Below, in pieces: positions 58,106 to 64,000 of a stretch of DNA of 64,000 bases. The DNA is from Streptomyces seoulensis (lineage in GTDB: Bacteria > Actinomycetota > Actinomycetes > Streptomycetales > Streptomycetaceae). Every line of letters starts with the position of its first letter. The stretch's first letter is position 1. The notes beneath the pieces were generated by a model that saw only the letters and a program-made list of their open reading frames with translations, made no database searches and had not been told where the DNA came from. The stretch spans positions 4,866,853-4,930,852 of the forward strand of contig CP054936.1 in NCBI GenBank assembly GCA_013364255.1, written 5' to 3'. The position numbers and the translations under genes were made by a program.

Positions 58106-60499
58106 TCAGCTGCCGGTCGTCGGCTGGGTGAGGTCGTAGAAGGTGGCCGAACCGGCCGTCACCTTCTTGAAGTTCTTCTCCACCCATGAGGTGATCTGCG
58201 ACGAGGTGCTGTTGCCGCTGCCTCCCATGCCGCCGCCCATGCCGCCGCCCGAGATGAAGTAGTGGATCTTTCCCTGGTCCACGTACTTCTTGAACTGCGC
58301 GAGCGTCGGGGACGGGTCGGTGCCGTTGAAGCCGCCGATCGCCATCACCGGGTCACCGGTGGCGAGCTGGTAGCTGGCGGCGTTCTGGGAGCCGATGGAC
58401 GCGGCGACCCAGGTGTACTTCGACGCGTCCCGCTCCAGCAGCTTCTTGGCCGCGGAGGAGACCTGGGCGCCGTCGAGCAGGCCGCCCATGCCGCCGCCCA
58501 TGCCGCCCGTGCGGCCGCGCTCGCCGCTCCAGCCGCCGCCGGGGAAGCCGGTGCCGCCGTTCTGACCGTTCTGGCCGTTCTGGCCGTTCTGGCCGTTCTG
58601 GCCGTTCTGGCCGTTCTGGCCGTTCTGGCCGTTCTGGCCGGGCATGCCGCCGGGGAAGCCGCCGGTGCCGCCGCCCGGGAACCCGCCCGTGCCGCCCGTG
58701 CCGCCTCCGCCGGGGAAGCCGTTGCCGTTCTGCTGGCCCTGTCCGTTCTGCTGGCCCTGCCGGTTGGCGCCGCCGCCGGGGAAGCCGCCGCGCATGCCGC
58801 GTCCGCCGCCGCCGAAGCCCATCCGGCTCGCGCCCGCCGGACCGGCCGTCGGGATGGAGCCGGTGTGCGCGGAGTCCACCGTGCTGAGCGTGTACGCCGT
58901 CGGACCGGCGAGGCAGGTCACCAGGGCCGCGGCCACCGTGGCGAGAGCGAGCCGGCGGCCGAGCCGGCCCGCGAAGACCAGACCGAGTGCGGCCGTCAGA
59001 CCGCCCGCCAGCACCAGCCACTTCAGCCAGGGCAGGTAGTCGGGGGTGCGGTGCAGCAGGACGTAGCCCCAGGCCGCGGTCGCCGTGACCGCGCCGGCCA
59101 GGGTGAGCGACGCCCACAGCCTGGACCGTGCCTCCCACAGCACGCTCACGCCCATGCCGACGACGGCGGCGAGGTAGGGCGCGAGCGCCACCGTGTAGTA
59201 CTGGTGGAAGATGCCCGCCATGTAGCTGAAGACGGCCGCCGTCATCAGCAGGGAGCCGCCCCAGGCGAGGAAGGACGCGCGGGCGAGGTCGGTGCGCGCC
59301 GCCTTCCGGGTCAGGACCAGTCCGGCGACCAGCAGGATCAGCGCGGCCGGGAGCAGCCAGGAGATCTGGCTGCCGACCTCGGAGTTGAACATCCGGCTCC
59401 AGCCGGTCTCCCCCCACTGGCCCATGCCGCCGCCACCGCGACCGCCACCGCCGCCGCCCACGCTGCCGGTCTCGTCGCCGTTGATCCGGCCGAGGCCGTT
59501 GTAGCCGAAGGTCAGCTCAAGGAAGCTGTTGTTCTGCGAGCCGCCGATGTACGGCCGCGAGGAGGCGGGCCACAGTTCGACGATCGCCACCCACCAGCCG
59601 CCGGAGACGACGATCGCCGCCGTCGCGAGCGCCAGCTGCGTCAGCCGCTTCTTCAGCCGCACGGGCGCGCAGACACCGTAGACGAGAGCCAGCGCCGGCA
59701 GGATCAGGAAGGCTTGCAGGGTCTTGGCGAGGAAGGCGAAGCCGATGGCGACGCCCGCCCACAGCAGCCACTTGGTGCGGCCGTCCTCCAGGCCCCGGAC
59801 GCCGAAGTACACGGTCAGCGCCATCAGCAGCGCGAGCAGCGCGTCCGGGTTGTTGAACCGGAACATCAGCGCCGCCACCGGGGTGAGCGCCAGCACCGCG
59901 CCCGCGATCAGACCGGCCGCCGGGCTGAACCGGCGGCGCACGGACGCGTAGACCACGGCGACCGTGAGGACGGCCATGATCACCTCGGGGACGAGGATCG
60001 CCCACGAGCTCAGTCCGAAGATCCGCACCGACAGCGCCATCGGCCACAGCGAGGCCGGGGGCTTGTCGACGGTGATGGCGTTGCCCGCGTCCAGCGAGCC
60101 GAAGAAGAACGCCTTCCAGGACGTGCTGCCCGCCTGGACGGCCGCCGAGTAGAAGGAGTTGGCGTAGCCGGACGAGCTGAGGTTGTAGAGGTAGAGGAGC
60201 CCGGTGGCGAGCAGCAGGGCGAGGAAGGCCGGGCGGGCCCAGCGGGGGTCCTCCGGCCGGCCGCGCCAGAGGCGACGCGCGAGGGGCTGCTTCGGCTCGC
60301 CGGCTCCCGGTACGGCCGCCGGGGCCGTGGGGCCGTCGGCGGCCGGGGGAGCCGCAGGGGCTTCGGCGGCGATCGTCGCCGCCGGGGGCGCGATCGGGGG
60401 CGGACTCCAGGACGAGGGGGACGAGGGGGCCGAGGGGGCCGAGCCGGCCGAGGGTTCCGTGCCTTCCCGTGCGCCCGTCCGGTCGTGCTCAGTGGTCAT
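58106..60499 (-). CDS. ArnT/PMT-like membrane glycosyltransferase with NGQ repeats
   Basis: This is a 797-residue protein. An Ala/Pro/Ser-rich cytoplasmic lead precedes about 12 membrane helices of the GT39/ArnT C-type fold. The acidic loop after the first helix (NSFYSAAVQAGSTSWKAFFFGSLDAGNAITVDKPPASLW) includes the DKPP region expected near the catalytic Asp. Then comes a Gly/Asn/Gln-rich segment with nine QNG units, and a C-terminal extracytoplasmic domain (SAAKKLLERDASKYTWVAASIGSQNAASYQLATGDPVMAIGGFNGTDPSPTLAQFKKYVDQGKIHYFI). It probably transfers a polyprenyl-phosphate sugar outside. Its ATG overlaps the stop of the GT2-GtrA gene (ATGA), so the two are coupled. Confidence 0.9.
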   Translation of the reverse strand: MTTEHDRTGAREGTEPSAGSAPSAPSSPSSWSPPPIAPPAATIAAEAPAAPPAADGPTAPAAVPGAGEPKQPLARRLWRGRPEDPRWARPAFLALLLATGLLYLYNLSSSGYANSFYSAAVQAGSTSWKAFFFGSLDAGNAITVDKPPASLWPMALSVRIFGLSSWAILVPEVIMAVLTVAVVYASVRRRFSPAAGLIAGAVLALTPVAALMFRFNNPDALLALLMALTVYFGVRGLEDGRTKWLLWAGVAIGFAFLAKTLQAFLILPALALVYGVCAPVRLKKRLTQLALATAAIVVSGGWWVAIVELWPASSRPYIGGSQNNSFLELTFGYNGLGRINGDETGSVGGGGGGRGGGGMGQWGETGWSRMFNSEVGSQISWLLPAALILLVAGLVLTRKAARTDLARASFLAWGGSLLMTAAVFSYMAGIFHQYYTVALAPYLAAVVGMGVSVLWEARSRLWASLTLAGAVTATAAWGYVLLHRTPDYLPWLKWLVLAGGLTAALGLVFAGRLGRRLALATVAAALVTCLAGPTAYTLSTVDSAHTGSIPTAGPAGASRMGFGGGGRGMRGGFPGGGANRQGQQNGQGQQNGNGFPGGGGTGGTGGFPGGGTGGFPGGMPGQNGQNGQNGQNGQNGQNGQNGQNGQNGGTGFPGGGWSGERGRTGGMGGGMGGLLDGAQVSSAAKKLLERDASKYTWVAASIGSQNAASYQLATGDPVMAIGGFNGTDPSPTLAQFKKYVDQGKIHYFISGGGMGGGMGGSGNSTSSQITSWVEKNFKKVTAGSATFYDLTQPTTGS
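58557..58637 (-). repeat. 9-bp tandem repeat (QNG) in the ArnT-like gene
   Basis: Nine consecutive 9-bp units (CCGTTCTGG on the plus strand, first unit ending in A) encode QNG nine times. Eight are identical in DNA. Confidence 0.93.
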
Positions 60500-62031
60500 C
60501 GGGAGTCCTTCGGATCGGCGTCACCGGTGCGGAACGGAGTGGTGTCGTAGGCGGAGGTGCCGTAGGCGGAGGTGCCGTACGGGGCTTCGGCGGGGCCGTG
60601 CCCGGTCGGGCCGTACGGCGTCGGGACGTGCGCGGTGGGCGGCGCGGTGGGCCGCCTCGGGAGCGGTTCGGAGGCCGGGTACGGGCCGTGACCGTCGCCG
60701 CGCGCGACGTACACCCGGGCGGACGGACCGCGTACGCCGCGCTCGGCGCCGGACGGTCCGGTGGCGCCGGCGGCCGGGTCCGCCGGCCGGTCCCGGCGGT
60801 CCGGGAAGACCCAGGCCCGGAAGAGCAGGAAGCGCAGCACGGTCGCCGCGAGGTTGGCCGCCACCAGTACCGCGAGTTCGGTGGAGTGGGCCGGGCTGCT
60901 GGTCGCGGCGTTCAGGGCGGCCAGTGAGCCGCTGGTGAGGACGAGGCCGATGCCGAAGACGACCAGCCCCTGTGCCTGGTGCCGGACGGCGCCGCCCCGG
61001 CCGCGCACCCCGAAGGTCAGCCGCCGGTTGGCGGCGGTGTTGGCGACCGCCGAGACCAGCAGGGCGAGGGCGTTGGCGGCCTGGGAGCCGGCGAACTGCC
61101 GGAAGAAGCTGTAGAGCAGCAGGTAGAAGAGGGTGGACAGGACGCCGATGACGCAGAACCCGACGAGCTGGCGGGCCAGCCCCTTGGGCACGTCCTGGAT
61201 CTCGCGGTCGCGCGGGTCGTCGCCGAACGGGCGGGCCAGCCGGTCCAGCGGCAGCGAACCGGTGGCCAGCGCCTTGCCGACCCGCCACACGCCCTTCAGG
61301 TCCTCGGTGGCCGTGCTGACGATGTGCACCGTGGAGTCAGGGTCGTCGACCCAGTCCACCGGCACCTCGTGGATGCGCAGTCCGGCCCGCTCGGCCAGCA
61401 CCAGCATCTCGGTGTCGAAGAACCAGCCGGTGTCCTCCACCAGCGGCAGCAGCGCCTGCGCCACATCGCGCCGGATTGCCTTGAACCCGCACTGCGCGTC
61501 GGAGAAGCGGGCCTGGAGCGAGCCGCGCAGGATGAGGTTGTAGGAGCGGGAGATGAACTCCCGCTTGGCCCCGCGCACCACGCGCGAACTGCGGGCGAGC
61601 CGGGAGCCGATGGCCAGGTCGGAGTGGCCGGAGATGAGCGGCGCCACCAGCGGCAGCAGGGCGTTGAGGTCGGTGGACAGGTCCACGTCCATGTAGGCGA
61701 GGACCGGCGCCTCGGAGGCGGACCACACGGTCCGCAGGGCGCGGCCCCGGCCCTTCTGCTCCAGCCGGAAGGTGTCCACCTCGGGCAGCTCGGCCGCCAG
61801 CAGCGCGGCCACCCGCGGGGTGCCGTCCGTGGAGGCGTTGTCCGCGACGGTGATGCGGAACGCGTACGGGAAGGTGCGCGCGAGGTGCTCGTGCAGTCGC
61901 AGCACGCACGGCCGGAGGTCCTTCTCCTCGTTGTAGACGGGGATCACTACGTCCAGGACTGGCGTACCGGCGTCGTCGGCCGGGAGGTGCTCCCGCGCCG
62001 GCAGGGTGCCGGGAGAAAGGTCGGTTCGCAT
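60496..62031 (-). CDS. GT2 glycosyltransferase fused to a GtrA-like membrane domain
   Basis: This is a 511-residue protein. Residues about 25-290 are a DPM1-like GT2 domain (LDVVIPVYNEEKDL, VADNASTDGTP, AYMDVDLSTDL as metal-binding DxD, DAQCGFKAIRRDVAQ, GWFFDTEMLVLAERAG). Residues about 300-420 are four GtrA helices (GFCVIGVLSTLFYLLLYSFF, ANALALLVSAVANTAANRRLTFG, then two more). A Pro/Tyr/Gly-rich tail ends in repeats of YGTSA. It should make a polyprenyl-phosphate sugar and flip it, supplying the next enzyme in the operon. The ATG follows GGAGAG by about 10 nt. Confidence 0.93.
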   Translation of the reverse strand: MRTDLSPGTLPAREHLPADDAGTPVLDVVIPVYNEEKDLRPCVLRLHEHLARTFPYAFRITVADNASTDGTPRVAALLAAELPEVDTFRLEQKGRGRALRTVWSASEAPVLAYMDVDLSTDLNALLPLVAPLISGHSDLAIGSRLARSSRVVRGAKREFISRSYNLILRGSLQARFSDAQCGFKAIRRDVAQALLPLVEDTGWFFDTEMLVLAERAGLRIHEVPVDWVDDPDSTVHIVSTATEDLKGVWRVGKALATGSLPLDRLARPFGDDPRDREIQDVPKGLARQLVGFCVIGVLSTLFYLLLYSFFRQFAGSQAANALALLVSAVANTAANRRLTFGVRGRGGAVRHQAQGLVVFGIGLVLTSGSLAALNAATSSPAHSTELAVLVAANLAATVLRFLLFRAWVFPDRRDRPADPAAGATGPSGAERGVRGPSARVYVARGDGHGPYPASEPLPRRPTAPPTAHVPTPYGPTGHGPAEAPYGTSAYGTSAYDTTPFRTGDADPKDSR

Positions 62032-62045
62032 GCCGGTGACTCTCC

Positions 62046-63647
62046 TCAACCGCCCTGTCGCACCGATGTGGTGACGCTGTGGCGTGCCTGTGAGTGGAGG
62101 TGCGAGCAGGGCTTCGGGGGCTTCGGGAGCGCGGGCAGGTGGACGGTGAACGCGGTCCGGCCGCGCACGCTGTCGACGGTGACGGCGCCGCCGTGCGCGG
62201 CCACCACGGCCTGCACGATGGCCAGCCCGAGTCCGGTCGAGCCGGTGGCGCGGGAGCGCGCCGAGTCGCCCCGGGCGAACCGTTCGAACACGTGCGGCAA
62301 CAGCTCCCGCGGAATGCCCGGCCCGTCGTCCTCGACGTCCACGCACAGCCACGGCCCGCTGCCACGCACCCGTGCGGTGACGGTCGTGCCGGGCGGGGTG
62401 TGGGTGCGGGCGTTGGCCAGCAGGTTGACGAGCACCTGCTGGAGCCGCGCCGCGTCGGCCGGGACGAGGGCGGGCTCGTCGGGCAGCTCCAGCCGCCAGA
62501 CGTGGTCCCGCCCGGCGGCCCGGGCGTCGCTGAGGGTGTCGACCACGAGCGGTACGAGGTCGGTGTGCTCGAACCGCAGCGGCCGGCCCGCGTCCAGCCG
62601 GGCGAGCAGCAGCAGATCCTCCACCAGCAGGGTCATCCGCCCGGCCTCGGACTCGATGCGGCCGAGCGCGTGCCGGGTGTCCGGGCCGACCTCCTCGCGG
62701 CCGCGCCGGGTCAGCTCGGCGTAGCCGCGGATGGAGGCCAGCGGGGTGCGCAGCTCGTGGCTGGCGTCCGCGACGAACTGCCGTACCCGGGTCTCGCTCT
62801 GCTGCCGGGCGTGCAGCGCGCCGTGGACGTGGTCGAGCAGGCGGTTGAGCGCGGCGCCGACCTGGCCGACCTCGGTGTGCGGGTCGGTCTCCGGCTCGGG
62901 GACCCGCTCGCTGAGGTTCACCTCGCCGGTGTGCAGGGTGAGTTCGGAGACGCGGGTGGCGGTGGCGGCGACGCGGCGCAGCGGGCGCAGGGCGACGCTC
63001 ACGATGGCGGCGCCGGCCAGCAGGGCGGCGACGAGTCCGGCGGCGGTGACGCTGACCTCGACCAGGATCAGGGTGGCGACGGTGTTCTCGACGTCGGAGG
63101 TGGGGACGGCCACGTAGTACGCGCCGTTGGGGCCGGTCACGTACTGGACGCGGTACCCGCCGAGGCCGGGGACGTCGACCGTGTGCCTGCGCTTGTCGCG
63201 CGGGACCGCGTCGAGGGCGCGGATCTGGGCGGCGGTGAGCGGCTTCGCGTCCATCCAGGGGACGTTGTTGTCGTCGTTCGCCTTCTCGCCGACCTTCGCC
63301 TCGGTGATCGTGCCGTCGTCGACCTTGGCGGCGATCGTGTACTCCGGCTGCGGGCCCCGGGTGACGAAGTCGGTCAGATCCACGGTGCCGGGCTGCCGCT
63401 CGGGCGTCACGCCGGCGCCCGTGTGGTCGTCCGGCGGCCGCAGACCCACCGACGCCCGCATGGCGACCTCCTTGAGCCGGCCGTCCAGCTGCTCGTAGAG
63501 GTGCGAGCGCAGGGCGAGCGTCGTCACGGTGCCGATCACCGAGCAGACCACGGCGATCAGCACCACGGACGCGACGACGAGCCGCGTCCGCAGCGTGCGC
63601 GGCCGGGGCGCTCCCCACCGTGCCCGCGACCGCCGCCGCCCGCTCAC
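62046..63647 (-). CDS. OmpR-type sensor histidine kinase
   Basis: This is a 533-residue membrane kinase. The first helix is VVASVVLIAVVCSVIGTVTTLAL. A sensor loop of about 150 residues follows (with DNNVPWMDAKPLTAAQIRALDAVPRDKRRHTV). The second helix leads into HAMP (ALRPLRRVAATATRVSELTL). The H-box is FVADASHELRTPLASIRGYAE with phospho-acceptor His297, N-box NLLANARTHTP, and G-boxes DDGPGIPRE and GLGLAIVQAVVAAHGG. The GTG overlaps the response regulator stop (GTGA). It is 14 nt upstream of the GT2-GtrA gene, so sensing and glycosylation genes share an operon. Confidence 0.95.
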   Translation of the reverse strand: MSGRRRSRARWGAPRPRTLRTRLVVASVVLIAVVCSVIGTVTTLALRSHLYEQLDGRLKEVAMRASVGLRPPDDHTGAGVTPERQPGTVDLTDFVTRGPQPEYTIAAKVDDGTITEAKVGEKANDDNNVPWMDAKPLTAAQIRALDAVPRDKRRHTVDVPGLGGYRVQYVTGPNGAYYVAVPTSDVENTVATLILVEVSVTAAGLVAALLAGAAIVSVALRPLRRVAATATRVSELTLHTGEVNLSERVPEPETDPHTEVGQVGAALNRLLDHVHGALHARQQSETRVRQFVADASHELRTPLASIRGYAELTRRGREEVGPDTRHALGRIESEAGRMTLLVEDLLLLARLDAGRPLRFEHTDLVPLVVDTLSDARAAGRDHVWRLELPDEPALVPADAARLQQVLVNLLANARTHTPPGTTVTARVRGSGPWLCVDVEDDGPGIPRELLPHVFERFARGDSARSRATGSTGLGLAIVQAVVAAHGGAVTVDSVRGRTAFTVHLPALPKPPKPCSHLHSQARHSVTTSVRQGG

Positions 63648-64000
63648 GAGACCGCGGGCTTGATCAGGTAACCGGCGCCGCGCCGGGTGTGGATCATCGG
63701 CTCGCGCCCGGCGTCGATCTTGCGCCGCAGGTAGGAGATGTACAGCTCGACGACGTTGGCCTGGCCGCCGAAGTCGTACGACCACACCCGGTCCAGTATC
63801 TGCGCCTTGCTCAGCACCCGCCGCGGGTTGCGCATGAGGAAGCGGAGCAGCTCGAACTCGGTGGCGGTGAGGTGGATGTCGTCGCCGCCGCGCGAGACCT
63901 CGTGGCTGTCCTCGTCGAGGGTGAGGTCGCCGACGACGAGCACGGACTCCGAGCGCCGGTCGGCGGCGCCCGCGCGCCGGATCAGTCCGCGCAGCCGGGC
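63644..64000 (-). CDS. OmpR/PhoB-family response regulator, partial (runs off right edge)
   Basis: The visible 118 codons are the C-terminal half. A linker (ARLRGLIRRAGAADRRSES) precedes the winged-helix DNA-binding domain (VLVVGDLTLDEDSHEVSRGGDDIHLTATEFELLRFLMRNPRRVLSKAQILDRVWSYDFGGQANVVELYISYLRRKIDAGREPMIHTRRGAGYLI). The receiver domain lies beyond the window. The stop overlaps the kinase start. It is first gene of the operon, so the upstream promoter is not in view. Confidence 0.94.
   Translation of the reverse strand, partial: ARLRGLIRRAGAADRRSESVLVVGDLTLDEDSHEVSRGGDDIHLTATEFELLRFLMRNPRRVLSKAQILDRVWSYDFGGQANVVELYISYLRRKIDAGREPMIHTRRGAGYLIKPAVS

Overview
The window is chromosomal DNA from a Streptomyces (Actinomycetota). 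GC is very high, third codon positions are almost all G or C, GTG starts are common, and the gene set includes bldC, lsr2, sigF/sigN and mycothiol- and F420-linked enzymes. From memory, gene order from hrpA to sigN follows the S. coelicolor core-chromosome block of about SCO4092 to SCO4034. No chromosomal origin, phage structural gene, integrase, transposase or CRISPR array was seen.

Layout. 1-2.5 kb: a partial lipoprotein, a minimal zinc metallopeptidase and a metallophosphoesterase whose 5' end looks frameshifted. 2.6-7.4 kb: tRNA-Glu, -Asp and -Phe, the DEAH helicase hrpA, and a second identical tRNA-Asp followed by a duplicated tRNA 3' end. 7.5-11.8 kb: a DUF6274 protein, bldC, a conserved hypothetical, valine dehydrogenase and DUF3073. 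11.9-31 kb: the purine pathway in four pieces (purF-purM, purS-purQ-purL, purC, purD). Between these lie a mycothiol-type enzyme, lsr2, three tRNA-Gly genes, an ABC transporter/two-component operon, an N,N-dimethylformamidase-like protein and a degenerate M48-like membrane protein. 31.3-34 kb: dnaX, the small SRP RNA and tRNA-Ser(GGA). 34.06-37.65 kb: an island bounded by 40-bp direct repeats, carrying a helicase-associated/WYL protein and a VapBC module. 37.8-43.2 kb: a DUF2637 gene pair, a DUF72 protein, a CopC-CopD fusion and a HhH-GPD protein. 43.3-50.8 kb: a VapB-like protein, a LytR_C protein, upp, a repeat-rich protein, the tadA pair, tRNA-Ser(CGA), a small membrane protein, a Dabb protein, and sigF and sigN. 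50.9-57.9 kb: a tail-anchored protein; a MarR gene with a perfect palindromic operator ahead of an MFS exporter fused to beta-sandwich domains; a YceI protein with the same kind of domain; a GAF-ANTAR regulator; an F420-type oxidoreductase; and a TetR regulator. 58-64 kb: an ArnT/PMT-type glycosyltransferase, a GT2-GtrA glycosyltransferase and an OmpR-type two-component system that runs off the right edge.

How the genes fit together. De novo IMP synthesis (PurF, L/Q/S, M, D, C) is spread over separate transcription units. Upp (pyrimidine salvage) and TadA (tRNA inosine) add nucleotide metabolism. BldC, SigF and SigN connect the region to development. The three least ordinary parts are the tRNA-Ser island, the MarR-MFS-YceI locus with shared extra domains, and an unusual number of in-frame short tandem repeats that expand disordered tails and linkers in several proteins.
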